Source: Bacillota bacterium
GTDB lineage: Bacteria; Bacillota; Clostridia; Lachnospirales; Bianqueaceae
Length of the DNA stretch: 64,000 nt
Assembly (NCBI GenBank): GCA_017442735.1
Contig: JAFRZE010000049.1
Location: 62,001 to 126,000 of the forward strand
Direction of reading: 5' to 3'
In this document: in pieces, positions 52,005 to 60,933 of the stretch
Numbering within the stretch: position 1 is the first letter of the stretch
Layout: each line of letters starts with the position of its first letter
Made by a program: the position numbers and the translations under genes
The notes under the pieces: model-generated
The model's input: the letters and a program-made list of their open reading frames with translations, nothing else
What the model was told of the DNA's origin: nothing
Databases searched by the model: none

Positions 52005-52033
52005 ATTATCCCATATCGGGATTCGTTTGTCAA
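52005..52033 (-). promoter_or_regulatory. Promoter of the pyr operon
   Basis: On the minus strand TTGACA (52028-52033), 17 nt and GATAAT (52005-52010) give a leader of about 55 nt before pyrC. Confidence 0.8.
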
Positions 52034-52046
52034 GGAACAGAATGCC

Positions 52047-52075
52047 CAAAAAAGCCCGGCCATAACGGCCGGGCT
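52047..52075 (-). terminator. Terminator of the glycerophosphodiesterase gene
   Basis: AGCCCGGCC (52053-52061) pairs with GGCCGGGCT (52067-52075) around a 5-nt loop. It is followed on the minus strand by six T residues. It lies 32 bp after the stop codon and just upstream of the pyr promoter. Confidence 0.87.
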
Positions 52076-52106
52076 TCGTCCTATGTGCGCCTTCAGGCGC
52101 ATGCTC

Positions 52107-52928
52107 TCAGTACCATACCTTCGGCAGATAGTGTTCGAAGATGACCGTGTCACAGCCTTCTTCGTTTGCCGCGGACTTGCTCGTCCAGCAGACATGCTTG
52201 GCACCCATCTGGATCGCGGCTTTTACCGTGATCGGCAGATCCGTCACCTCATAAGCGATAAAGTGCGGACGCGACAGGAAATTCATCAGACAGTTTCCCA
52301 TCAGAAAACTGGTGTATGGATTTGCTCCTTTTCCGTAATGCTCCGGCGGACAGGCCAGCTGTCCGCGGACGATCTCGGGAGCGTTGATCCGGAACCACTT
52401 GACGATCCTCGGATCGAAGCTCTCGATGCAGTACTCCCCTTCATATCCGGCCAGGAGCTGGTAGGTTTTTTCGCAAAGTTCATCATTGTTCGGACCGGAT
52501 TTCAGTTCCACGATCAGAGGCGCGCGGTCGTCCACCGCTGCCAGTACTTCGGCAAATAGCGGAATGCCCTGTTCAGTGCCGAGAAGTTTCAGCTCTTCGA
52601 GTTCTTCCAGCGTTTTGGAATCGACTCTCGCATCCACGCCGCAGATCCTTTTCAGATCGTCATCATGGAATACGACGACCTGGCCGTCCTTTGTGAGCTG
52701 GACATCGAGCTCAGAACCGTAACCGGCTTCACACGCTGCGTTAAATGCTGCGATAGAGTTTTCCGGAATACCTTTTTCCATATCGTGCAGGCCGCGGTGC
52801 GCGATGTTCCTTCTCTGGAACGGCGCGTAAAGATCTTCATCCACTCTCTCGGGCATGAGCAGGAAAGCTCCCAGGCCTGTGACCGCCGCCGCTGTACCCA
52901 ATAATCTGCCAAATATATTTTTTCCCAT
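52107..52928 (-). CDS. Glycerophosphodiester phosphodiesterase
   Basis: This 273-residue protein is a GDPD-type TIM barrel: AHRGLHD, PENSIAAF, ELDVQLTKDGQVVVFHDDD with the usual metal ligands, and VELKSG. It cleaves glycerophosphodiesters to glycerol-3-phosphate and an alcohol. One hydrophobic helix (about residues 7-25) near the N-terminus probably anchors it in the membrane with the barrel outside. The start at 52928 has AAGGAG upstream. Confidence 0.9.
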   Translation of the reverse strand: MGKNIFGRLLGTAAAVTGLGAFLLMPERVDEDLYAPFQRRNIAHRGLHDMEKGIPENSIAAFNAACEAGYGSELDVQLTKDGQVVVFHDDDLKRICGVDARVDSKTLEELEELKLLGTEQGIPLFAEVLAAVDDRAPLIVELKSGPNNDELCEKTYQLLAGYEGEYCIESFDPRIVKWFRINAPEIVRGQLACPPEHYGKGANPYTSFLMGNCLMNFLSRPHFIAYEVTDLPITVKAAIQMGAKHVCWTSKSAANEEGCDTVIFEHYLPKVWY

Positions 52929-53047
52929 TTCTGTCTCCTTGGTAAACAAAGTTTTCGGAGCAAAGTTCCTACAGTATTTTACCATATCCGGTAGTTTTTT
53001 TCCACTGTCTGTGGTAGAATGAATCCATTCAAAAAAGGAGGCGAAAG

Positions 53048-53890
53048 ATGAAAACAGTATCCTTTTTCGGTCATACCGCAAGTAAGCTGATCCTCGGAGA
53101 TAATCCGATGAACGGCTATTCCTATATCGGCCACCGGATCCCGGGCAAGGAGATGGTGGAATACTATACTGCTGAGAAGTTTCTGGAAACACTTTTTCAC
53201 GCGCAAGAGCTCGGATACAAAACCATGCTTCCGCTGGCTGACCCATTCGTGATCCGGATGCTGAAAGAGTACCGCCGCGAGGGAGGGAAACTTCAGTTCA
53301 TCTTTCAGCCTTTCCGCGGCGTCTATCCGGACTTTTCCATCCGTCAGATGATGGAAGTGGAGCCGATCGGTATCTATCATCAGGGTACGACCACAGACGA
53401 CCTCTTTGAGGCCGACCGCTGCGGAGAGATCCTGGAAATGGTCGAGAAATTCCGTGTCATGGGCATCCCCGTGGGACTCGGATCCCACCGCCCGGATGTG
53501 ATCGAAAAAAGTGAGAAGGAAGGCTGGCCGGTGGACTTTTATGTTGCCTGCCTGCAGAATCCCCGGATCGACCGGACGGGCGTTCCCGGCGGATACCTTC
53601 CCGCTGATACGCTTCCCGGCTGGGTCTTCTATCCCCAGGACCGGAAAGTCATGCTGGATGTACTGAAGAAAACCGATAAACCGGTCATCGCTTATAAAAT
53701 CTTCGCCGGCGGCCAGATGTTCGAGGGTCTGGATCCTCAGACAAAACGTCAGAAGATCCTGGATACCTATCAGGAAGTCTTCTCCATTCTCAAGCCGGAT
53801 GATATGGCGGCTATCGGCATCTTTCAGCGGGATATGGATCAGCTGAAGGAAGATGCCGAAGTCTTTCAGGAATACTGTCAGTTACAATAA
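53048..53890 (+). CDS. Uncharacterised protein, TIM-barrel-like
   Basis: I do not recognise a named family for this 280-residue protein. The start KLILGDNPMNGYSYIG, a strand-helix rhythm and blocks such as PLADPFVIRML, GLGSHRPDVIEK and PVIAYKIFAGG suggest a beta/alpha barrel, perhaps distantly like aldo-keto reductases. No signal or membrane segment is seen. AGGAGG precedes the start. The downstream MFS sugar carrier begins 22 nt later with its own strong ribosome site, so the pair is probably co-transcribed; a role in using the imported compound is an inference. Confidence 0.6.
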   Translation: MKTVSFFGHTASKLILGDNPMNGYSYIGHRIPGKEMVEYYTAEKFLETLFHAQELGYKTMLPLADPFVIRMLKEYRREGGKLQFIFQPFRGVYPDFSIRQMMEVEPIGIYHQGTTTDDLFEADRCGEILEMVEKFRVMGIPVGLGSHRPDVIEKSEKEGWPVDFYVACLQNPRIDRTGVPGGYLPADTLPGWVFYPQDRKVMLDVLKKTDKPVIAYKIFAGGQMFEGLDPQTKRQKILDTYQEVFSILKPDDMAAIGIFQRDMDQLKEDAEVFQEYCQLQ

Positions 53891-53911
53891 ATGTTTCCCG
53901 GAGGTTTACCT

Positions 53912-55474
53912 ATGAAACTGAATTATTTCCGTACGATCTGTGTCGGCTTTGCCTTTTTCCTGATCTGCGCGTTCTGGCAGGCCTATGACACCGTCATCCC
54001 CATGATCCTGACCAACAAGTTCGGTATGGGACAGACCTGGTCCGGCATCATCATGGCTCTGGACAACATCCTGGCCCTGTTCATGCTGCCGCTGTTCGGC
54101 GCCATCTCCGACAAATGCCGCAGCAAGCTCGGACGTCGTACACCGTTCATCCTGATCGGTACCATCGCCGCCGCACTCGCTTTTGTCGCCCTGTCACTGG
54201 TGGACGGCATGCAGCTGAATCACATTTCCGCTATCGCGAAGGTCGATGATCCCGCGGCGCTGGAGATCATCTACACCGAGGAAAAAGATGCCGCGCTGAT
54301 CACCCCAGACGGAGACAGTTTCGTTCTTTCCGACGTTTATACGAAGGAAGAATTTACCGCGATCCGCTCGCAGGTCACCAACGACAAAGGCAAGCTCGTT
54401 ACCAATCATGATTATACCAATTACGTGGTTCCCGCCCGTCAGGCTTATGCCGCCGGTGTGACCAGAAATCAGGTGCTTCCGCTCGTTCTGTTTGTGATCT
54501 TCCTGCTTGTCACACTGGTCGCCATGTCCACCTTCCGTTCACCGGCTGTCGCGCTTATGCCAGATGTGACGATGAAACCGCTGAGATCGAAAGCGAACGC
54601 CATCATCAACCTCATGGGTTCCGCAGGCGGTATTCTGGTATTGGGGCTGGGTATGGTCTTCGCGACCAGTGCGGTCAAGAACTCCATGATGGCCTATACC
54701 CCGTTCTTTACCGTCATCGCCGGTATCATGATCGCCGCACTTATTATCTTCATGCTGACGGTGCGTGAACCTCTGTTCGTAAAAGAAAGAGAAGAAAAAG
54801 AACGGGAATACGGTATCGGTGACGAGGAGGAAGCCATCGCTGAAAACGCCGGCAAGCATAAGCTCGGCGCCGCCGAGAAGCGTTCGCTGATTTTCATACT
54901 AGCCTCGATCATTCTCTGGTTCATGGGATACAACGCCGTTACTTCCAAGTATTCTGTTTACGCCACCAACATCCTGCACAAGGATTACAACATGACCCTG
55001 ATCATCGCGCAGGGCGCCGCGATCCTCGCGTATCTGCCGGTCGGTATCGTCGCCAGTAAGATCGGACGCAAAAAAACTATCATCGCCGGTGTCATCATGC
55101 TGACTGTCGCCTTTGGCTCCGCAGCGCTGATGAATTCCGATACTCCCACCATGCTGATGAACTGCATGTTCGCGCTCGCCGGTATCGCGTGGGCGACCAT
55201 CAACGTCAACTCCTTCCCGATGGTCGTGGAAATGTGCTCCGGCGCGGATGTCGGCCGATACACCGGTTTCTACTATACCGCCTCGATGGCGGCCCAGGTC
55301 GTTACGCCCATCTTCTCCGGCTTTTTGATGGATCAGTTCGGTATGCGTGTGCTTTTCCCCTACGCGGTCGTCTTTGTAGCGCTGGCGATCCTGACCATGG
55401 TTTTCGTCAAGCACGGTGATTCCAAACCTACCGCGAAGAAAGGCCTGGAAGTCCTGGACGAGGATATGGACTAA
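53912..55474 (+). CDS. MFS transporter, SLC45/GPH-like, with a large loop insertion
   Basis: This 520-residue carrier has twelve predicted membrane helices. The N-terminal DTVIPMILTNKFGMG and SDKCRSKLGRRTPFI blocks resemble sugar-cation symporters of the SLC45/GPH type. Between the presumed third or fourth helix and the next one (about residues 100-185) is an 85-residue hydrophilic insertion, probably outside the membrane. Glycoside or disaccharide uptake is the likely role. The start at 53912 has CGGAGG upstream. Confidence 0.82.
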   Translation: MKLNYFRTICVGFAFFLICAFWQAYDTVIPMILTNKFGMGQTWSGIIMALDNILALFMLPLFGAISDKCRSKLGRRTPFILIGTIAAALAFVALSLVDGMQLNHISAIAKVDDPAALEIIYTEEKDAALITPDGDSFVLSDVYTKEEFTAIRSQVTNDKGKLVTNHDYTNYVVPARQAYAAGVTRNQVLPLVLFVIFLLVTLVAMSTFRSPAVALMPDVTMKPLRSKANAIINLMGSAGGILVLGLGMVFATSAVKNSMMAYTPFFTVIAGIMIAALIIFMLTVREPLFVKEREEKEREYGIGDEEEAIAENAGKHKLGAAEKRSLIFILASIILWFMGYNAVTSKYSVYATNILHKDYNMTLIIAQGAAILAYLPVGIVASKIGRKKTIIAGVIMLTVAFGSAALMNSDTPTMLMNCMFALAGIAWATINVNSFPMVVEMCSGADVGRYTGFYYTASMAAQVVTPIFSGFLMDQFGMRVLFPYAVVFVALAILTMVFVKHGDSKPTAKKGLEVLDEDMD

Positions 55475-55495
55475 TAAAAAAGGAACGTACGATTT

Positions 55496-56332
55496 ATGCT
55501 CTTGGATGTCATATTTGAAACTCTGCTCGATGCAGCGAAGATGGTGCCGATCCTGTACCTGGCATATCTTTTGATGGAGGTACTTGAGCAGCACGCGGGC
55601 GAAAAGATCAATCAGTCGATCGCGAAGGTCGGCAAAGCCGGACCACTGCTTGGAGCGGCTCTCGGCATCGTCCCACAGTGCGGTTTTTCCGGCGCGATCG
55701 CCGGTTTCTACGCGGGAGGCATCGCCACCCTCGGTACGCTGATCGCTGTTTTTATGTCCACCTCGGACGAAATGCTCCCGCTGATGATCTCAGAGGGCGT
55801 GCAGTTCGGTGTGCTCCTGAAGATCCTTCTCAGCAAGTTTACCGCCGGAGTCTTCTTCGGCTATCTGGTCGATCTCGTCTTCCATGGTCATACGGAAGCG
55901 CATATCGAGGATATCTGTGAACAGGATCACTGTGACTGTGAAAATACGAACATCTGGCTCGCCGCGGCGATCCACTGTCTGAAAGTTATGGGACTCATCC
56001 TACTGGTCACTTTCCTTTTGAATCTGGCCTTTGAACTGGGCGGAGCGGATATCTTCAAGAATATCCTGCCGGATATCCCGGTCGTTTCGGAGATCATCGC
56101 CGGCCTTGTCGGGCTCATTCCCAGCTGCAGCGCTTCTGTCCTTCTGACGGAGCTCTATCTGAACGGCGTCATCCATGCCGGAGCCTTGATCGCCGGTCTT
56201 TCCTCGAATGCCGGTGTCGGCTTGCTCGTCCTCTTCCGTCAGCACCGTCATCTGAAAGGCAATTTCAAAATCACCGGTCTTTTGTACGCCTGCAGCGTCG
56301 TCTCCGGTATCCTTTTGGGTCTGCTGTTCTGA
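55496..56332 (+). CDS. PF11449-like permease (putative metal transporter)
   Basis: This 278-residue membrane protein has about eight helices in two similar halves, each with a conserved polar turn: GIVPQCGFSGAIAG and GLIPSCSASVLLTE. This double pattern is typical of the ArsP_2/DUF2899 family, annotated as a putative manganese transporter; the substrate is not established. A central His/Asp/Cys-rich loop (HGHTEAHIED, then CEQDHCDCE) may bind metal. It follows the MFS carrier by 21 nt. Confidence 0.78.
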   Translation: MLLDVIFETLLDAAKMVPILYLAYLLMEVLEQHAGEKINQSIAKVGKAGPLLGAALGIVPQCGFSGAIAGFYAGGIATLGTLIAVFMSTSDEMLPLMISEGVQFGVLLKILLSKFTAGVFFGYLVDLVFHGHTEAHIEDICEQDHCDCENTNIWLAAAIHCLKVMGLILLVTFLLNLAFELGGADIFKNILPDIPVVSEIIAGLVGLIPSCSASVLLTELYLNGVIHAGALIAGLSSNAGVGLLVLFRQHRHLKGNFKITGLLYACSVVSGILLGLLF

Positions 56333-56350
56333 TCCCATTTACCTACAAAA

Positions 56351-56396
56351 AGAAAGGGCAATCAATCTCAGGATCAAGAGACTGATTGCCCTTTTT
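56351..56396. terminator. Bidirectional terminator between the permease and the PfkB gene
   Basis: AAAGGGCAATCA (56353-56364) pairs with TGATTGCCCTTT (56383-56394). After one mismatch TCTC (56366-56369) pairs with GAGA (56378-56381). A T-run follows on the plus strand and an A-run precedes it. Confidence 0.87.
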
Positions 56397-56417
56397 CTTT
56401 GCTTCTGTTTCTTCTCT

Positions 56418-57356
56418 TTATTCAACTTCTGACAGCTGCGGCATCGCCGGGATGGCGCCGTGACGGCTGGTCGTGATGGAAGCGGCTTTGTTCGCGAAAG
56501 TCGTGATAGCGCGCAGGGTTTCTTCATCCAGACCATCCAGGGACGGCAGCTTACAAATCTTTGAAAGAGCCGCGCCGAAGAAAGTATCGCCGGCGCCGTT
56601 CGTATCCCCTACGACAATGGGCGGACAGGGGATCTGCCCGGTAATATCTCCGTAACGGAACAAAGCGCCGTCTGCCCCGAGAGTCACGAAGATCAGCTTG
56701 ATTCCATACTGTTCGTGAAGGATCCTCGACCCTTCCAGCGGATCGGTCGAACCGCTCAGGAGCGGGAGCTCTTCATCCGAGATCTTCAGGATATCCACCA
56801 TGGGCAGCGGTTCCTTCATCTGGACGATCGCGTGTCCGCGCTCAGACCACAAACGGTCGCGGTAATTCGGATCATAGCTGATGAGCGCGCCGGCTTCCTT
56901 CGCTTTTTTTGCGGTAAAAAGCGTCGCGCTGCGGGAGGGTTCAGTGGTCAGGCTGACCGAGCCGAAATGCAGGATCTTCGTCTGTTTCAGCATATTTTCA
57001 TCGATATCGGAGATCTTGAGATTCACATCCGCGCTTGGATCACGATAAAAAGCGAAAGAACGTTCGCCCCGGATGTCCAGGCTGACAACGGCCAGCGTCG
57101 TCATTTCTTTTTCATCTGTTACAAGACCGGAATCATCCACGTTATCCGCGGCCAGCGTCGCGCGGAGCAGTTCACCGAAACTGTCCCGTCCAACCTTTCC
57201 GATAAAGGCCGTCTTCACGCCCAGACGAGAAGCCGCGACAGACAGGTTTGCCGGCGCTCCACCAGGATTGGCTGTATAGACAGGGATACCGTATTCATTC
57301 TTGCCGGACTGGGTCAGATCGATCAGGATCTCGCCAACGGTAATAATGTCAAACAT
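56418..57356 (-). CDS. PfkB-family carbohydrate kinase (fructokinase-like)
   Basis: This 312-residue kinase has the PfkB signatures: NPGGAPANLSVA (near 30), ISYDPNYRDRLW (near 160) and the anion-hole/catalytic block GDTNGAGDTFFGA (near 255). The pattern is closest to fructokinases, but other sugars are possible. AGGAGGAAG lies before the start. It begins 16 nt after the nuclease gene and is the last gene of the leftward run to 63.3 kb. Confidence 0.88.
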   Translation of the reverse strand: MFDIITVGEILIDLTQSGKNEYGIPVYTANPGGAPANLSVAASRLGVKTAFIGKVGRDSFGELLRATLAADNVDDSGLVTDEKEMTTLAVVSLDIRGERSFAFYRDPSADVNLKISDIDENMLKQTKILHFGSVSLTTEPSRSATLFTAKKAKEAGALISYDPNYRDRLWSERGHAIVQMKEPLPMVDILKISDEELPLLSGSTDPLEGSRILHEQYGIKLIFVTLGADGALFRYGDITGQIPCPPIVVGDTNGAGDTFFGAALSKICKLPSLDGLDEETLRAITTFANKAASITTSRHGAIPAMPQLSEVE

Positions 57357-57372
57357 GTTTTCTTCCTCCTTC

Positions 57373-58455
57373 TTACGGATTGCACTGCGGGCAGGGATAA
57401 TAGCCGGCTTCGATCGCCTCTTCCCTGGTCCCGGTAAATTCCATTTTATTCCTGTCGCTCATCTTCTCAACGCCTGAACAGTCAGGATAATGGAAGACAT
57501 TCGAGCGTTTGTTCACGATGTACAGATGGACTTCGCCATCACCCTTGTCCGAAGTATTTGCTTCCGTGATTCCGCCCGCAAGACCCTCGCTTACCGCGAT
57601 CTCCAGATCCCCTTCATAGGTCTCGCCGGTCTGATAGTCGATCAGGGTATGCTCGGACGGGTCGAAGACATTGTAGATGAATACGCAGAAACAAATATCG
57701 TCGCCGCCGTCTTCCAGCGACCAGCCTTCCATCAGTGCGCCGCGGCAGACAAGTTCGTCATCCGCGAAGATCGGTGTGACGCGGTACAGGACCATCGCAT
57801 TGTACTCACGAACATAGTCGCCGACCATCTCTTCGAAAGGCCGCATGCCGTCGTTGTTGAAGAAATGAGTGCCGGTCACGAGATTGAGTTCGTTGTCATT
57901 CTCCCCCGCCAGCTGGAACGCGATCAGATGAGAGCGCTCATATCCGCTGTTCTTCTGCCATCCGGACGGATGGATCCAGTAGATGTCGCCGCGGGATTCC
58001 GTGGGCATCAGTTCACGGCTGAGGCTGGCCATCGCCCGTCCGCACCGATCCAGTTCATCCAGATCGCTGTAGTCTTCATAGGGACCTTCCAGCGCCTCTT
58101 CGATTTCCTCATCCGTAAAATACGGAATATTGTCATGAATGACCGCGTAGGTATAACCGGCGAAGGCCGGGATCGTGTCCGCGTTAAAGTCTTCATATTC
58201 GTCTGGGCTGACATAATAGATCTCCTCCAGCTGTGTCTCCACATGACTGGCCTCATCCGTGTCTCCGCCCAGCTCCTCTTCCGAATCGTCGCCGGAAGAC
58301 TCTTCTTTTCCCTCACTCTTTTGCTCGGAAGACTCTTCGACCAGACTAAATCCGTAATCGGAAGATCCCTCTTCTTCCTCTCCCCGATGACATCCGCTGA
58401 GCATGGTCATCAGGAACGCCAGACAAATCAGCCAGATTAAAAGTTTCTTATTCAT
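57373..58455 (-). CDS. Lipoprotein DNA/RNA non-specific nuclease
   Basis: This 360-residue protein has a lipoprotein signal (lipobox Cys 22, LSGC), a Glu/Ser-rich linker (about 25-75) and a non-specific endonuclease domain (about 135-270). The catalytic His is probably H176 in GYERSHLIA, the counterpart of the DRGHL motif in EndA/NucA. N-rich NLVTGTHFFNND follows. The C-terminal tail (VFHYPDC to CPQCNP) carries paired Cys typical of Ada-like zinc ends of such nucleases. It probably acts at the cell surface. It overlaps the upstream gene by 8 nt. Confidence 0.78.
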   Translation of the reverse strand: MNKKLLIWLICLAFLMTMLSGCHRGEEEEGSSDYGFSLVEESSEQKSEGKEESSGDDSEEELGGDTDEASHVETQLEEIYYVSPDEYEDFNADTIPAFAGYTYAVIHDNIPYFTDEEIEEALEGPYEDYSDLDELDRCGRAMASLSRELMPTESRGDIYWIHPSGWQKNSGYERSHLIAFQLAGENDNELNLVTGTHFFNNDGMRPFEEMVGDYVREYNAMVLYRVTPIFADDELVCRGALMEGWSLEDGGDDICFCVFIYNVFDPSEHTLIDYQTGETYEGDLEIAVSEGLAGGITEANTSDKGDGEVHLYIVNKRSNVFHYPDCSGVEKMSDRNKMEFTGTREEAIEAGYYPCPQCNP

Positions 58456-58984
58456 CAGCGGCCCCTCCCTTTTCGGAATCCGCTGAATCTTTCTTCCGGA
58501 TATAGCGTTCTTTTGTGATGATGTCATGGGAGAATCCAGCCAGTTCGGTTTTCTCTGCCAGGCGATACTGATCGAGGTCGATATCCAGCTTTCGGTCAAA
58601 GGGATAGGTCCGGTTCCAGCGGTAAAGCACCAGTTCATGAATGCTCTTCTCATACGGAGCCAGCGGCAGATCCTCGACAAATACCGTGATGGTTTGTCCG
58701 CTCATGAACCGTTTATCATGTGCTTCATCCTCCTGTGCTTCCTTCAGAGGATCATCCACGATCACCAGATAATCCCCTTTCCCGCGGAAAAGCTTTTTAG
58801 AGAAAGGAGAGATCCATAATCTCTTACCTTCTGCCATCACCGCTTCCGGGCTGAGCAGCTTTCCTTCCGGCAGCAGGCTCCCGGCTTCTCGCAGCATGTC
58901 ACGGCTGACATTCCGGTCGCTGGAAGTCCGACGGCCGTTAAAGAGCGTTCCGCCTCGTTCTTCGACGCATATTAAAACTTTCAT
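58448..58984 (-). CDS. Conserved hypothetical protein
   Basis: This 178-residue protein begins KVLICVEERGGTLFNGRR, a pattern I have seen annotated in Clostridia (sometimes wrongly as a ribonuclease) but with no known function. It has no signal peptide, membrane helix or clear catalytic motif. The end overlaps the nuclease start by 8 nt, so the two are translationally coupled, and it might help make or control the nuclease. Upstream the SIS gene lies 27 nt away. Confidence 0.65.
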   Translation of the reverse strand: MKVLICVEERGGTLFNGRRTSSDRNVSRDMLREAGSLLPEGKLLSPEAVMAEGKRLWISPFSKKLFRGKGDYLVIVDDPLKEAQEDEAHDKRFMSGQTITVFVEDLPLAPYEKSIHELVLYRWNRTYPFDRKLDIDLDQYRLAEKTELAGFSHDIITKERYIRKKDSADSEKGGAADE

Positions 58985-59011
58985 GTGTCCTCCTGGAATA
59001 CGGCATCCGGA

Positions 59012-59749
59012 TCAGAGGATCGGGACCCGCTTCTTAACCTCTTCTATGATCGCGGCGTTTTTGCGGTCGCCGTCGTCGGTATTCGCGCTGGTGTAGACCC
59101 TGGGCTGAACACCCATGGCCAGCAGTTTTTCACAGGTCGCGGTCATGGTCAGGTTCACCATCGTCGCGTCGATGACGGTGGACGTCGGGCTGATCATGGC
59201 TCCTTCTTCCATCCCTTCCAGATGGACGCAGGCATCGCCCAGAACGCCGCCGTTATCCAGCACATAGTCGCAAAGCTCGAAAAGCCGTTTACCGCTCGAA
59301 TGGCGGCTGGTCACATTCTTTGAATGATTCAGGGAAGTGATCGCGACAGTCGTAACACCCATTTCACGGGCTTTGATGGCAGCATCGATGCACCCGGCGT
59401 TACGGCCGGAATTGCTGATCAGGAACAGGACGTCCCCCGGCCTTATCCCGCTGGTCGCAATCACCGTCGATCCGACGCCCGGTGCGCGTTCGTAGAGAGA
59501 ACTGGCTGACGCGCTTTCATGCAGCATCAGGAAACCTTTCAGAAGCGGCGCGATGTTCGCCAGACCGCCGGCACGATAGAATGGTTCCTCACAGATCATA
59601 TGGGAGTGTCCGGTACCGAAGAAATACAGCATTCCGCCTTTCGCGATACTCTCGGCACAGACCTTCGAGACCTCGTCGATCACCGGCGTCACTTCCTTCT
59701 CTACATGATCCAGCAGGGCTCGGACCTTGTCCAGATATTCCATATTCAT
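59012..59749 (-). CDS. SIS-domain protein, UPF0309 type
   Basis: This 245-residue protein has a SIS fold (FFGTGHSHMICEEPFYRAGG, residues 43-62; then LISNSGRNAGCID). It is of the UPF0309 kind, whose members probably handle amino-sugar phosphates such as N-acetylmuramic or N-acetylglucosamine phosphate. The gene overlaps the peptidase stop (ATGA). Confidence 0.84.
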   Translation of the reverse strand: MNMEYLDKVRALLDHVEKEVTPVIDEVSKVCAESIAKGGMLYFFGTGHSHMICEEPFYRAGGLANIAPLLKGFLMLHESASASSLYERAPGVGSTVIATSGIRPGDVLFLISNSGRNAGCIDAAIKAREMGVTTVAITSLNHSKNVTSRHSSGKRLFELCDYVLDNGGVLGDACVHLEGMEEGAMISPTSTVIDATMVNLTMTATCEKLLAMGVQPRVYTSANTDDGDRKNAAIIEEVKKRVPIL

Positions 59750-60933
59750 CCGCGTTTTACCTCCGCTTCGATAATGTCGATACAGGTTTTCAGTCGATCT
59801 ATTATACTTGATTTTACCACATATTCGTCGAAAGTGTGAGCATTTTCTCCTTCGGCGCCCATTCCGTCCAGGACCGGGATCCCTTCGTCTGAGACGAAAC
59901 TCCCGTCCGATCCGCCGCCATGGATGCGTCCTTCCAGTGAAAGGCCATGTGCCGCCGCCTTTTCCCTTGCCAGATCAAACAGATGCTTTCCTTCTTCCGA
60001 CTGCACCATCGGCGGACGGATACCGCGGATCTTCAGAGAGATCTTCGTATTCGGGACCGGATTCATTTCACAGATCGTCTCGATCTTGCGCAGTGTCTCC
60101 CGCAGCAGTTCCGGATCAAAACAGCGTGCCTCCCCGGTTGCCCAGGCCTTGGGACAGACGATATTCGCTTTCCCTTCCGCCCGGATGGCGCCGATATTGA
60201 TACTCAGGAACTGATCATCATTTCTGAGCGAGTAGATCTCCGAGATCGCCCGGGAAAGCGCCTGGATCGCGCTGGCGCCGGCCAGATAATTCGTCCCGCT
60301 GTGAGCAGGGATACCGGTGACAGTCAGCTCATATCCCGCCAGACCTTTCCGGCCGATCGTGCAGTGTCCGGGAATCGAAGGTTCCAGACAGAGACAAAAA
60401 TCACTTTCCTTTGCGAAACGCCGGATCGTCTCCTCGCTCAGATGAGAACCGATCTCTTCATCCCCGTTGAATACACCGACGATCCCCCAGTCTTCCGGCA
60501 GGCGGCCGGAAAAGTGCCGGAAGATCTCAACAGCGAACAGATCCCCTGCCTTCATATCCAGTACGCCCGTACCCCGAAGGATGATCACCGGCTCTGACTG
60601 AGACCCGGCACCTTTGTCCGCTGTTTCCAATACTTCTTCCCGATACGGATTCTTCTCATAAGTCCCCATGGGAAACACCGTATCGCGATGGCCGAGCAGC
60701 AGTACCTGATGAGGCTTTTTCTCTGCCGGTATTCTCGCGATCAGGATATCGCCGCCGGCTGTTTCTTCCCGGCTGATGGAAAAATCTCCACCCGTAACGG
60801 CGTTTCTGAAATCTTCTTCCATCATCCGGTTGATCTTATCGATCTGTTTCGCATTTGCGCTGGGTGTTTCAAGGGCAACATATTCTCCCAGCCGTTTCAG
60901 AAAGACTTCCTCACTGGAGATTCTGTAATTCAT
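59746..60933 (-). CDS. M20-family peptidase / deacylase
   Basis: This 395-residue metallohydrolase of the M20 family (carboxypeptidase G2, ArgE, DapE relatives) has metal ligands in LLGHRDTVF, GVLDMKAGD, NGDEEIGS and the C-terminal GENAHTFDE. The dimerisation domain lies at about residues 195-310. It has no signal peptide and would cleave an amide in the cytoplasm. The start overlaps the upstream ceramidase-like gene by 23 nt. Confidence 0.85.
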   Translation of the reverse strand: MNYRISSEEVFLKRLGEYVALETPSANAKQIDKINRMMEEDFRNAVTGGDFSISREETAGGDILIARIPAEKKPHQVLLLGHRDTVFPMGTYEKNPYREEVLETADKGAGSQSEPVIILRGTGVLDMKAGDLFAVEIFRHFSGRLPEDWGIVGVFNGDEEIGSHLSEETIRRFAKESDFCLCLEPSIPGHCTIGRKGLAGYELTVTGIPAHSGTNYLAGASAIQALSRAISEIYSLRNDDQFLSINIGAIRAEGKANIVCPKAWATGEARCFDPELLRETLRKIETICEMNPVPNTKISLKIRGIRPPMVQSEEGKHLFDLAREKAAAHGLSLEGRIHGGGSDGSFVSDEGIPVLDGMGAEGENAHTFDEYVVKSSIIDRLKTCIDIIEAEVKRG

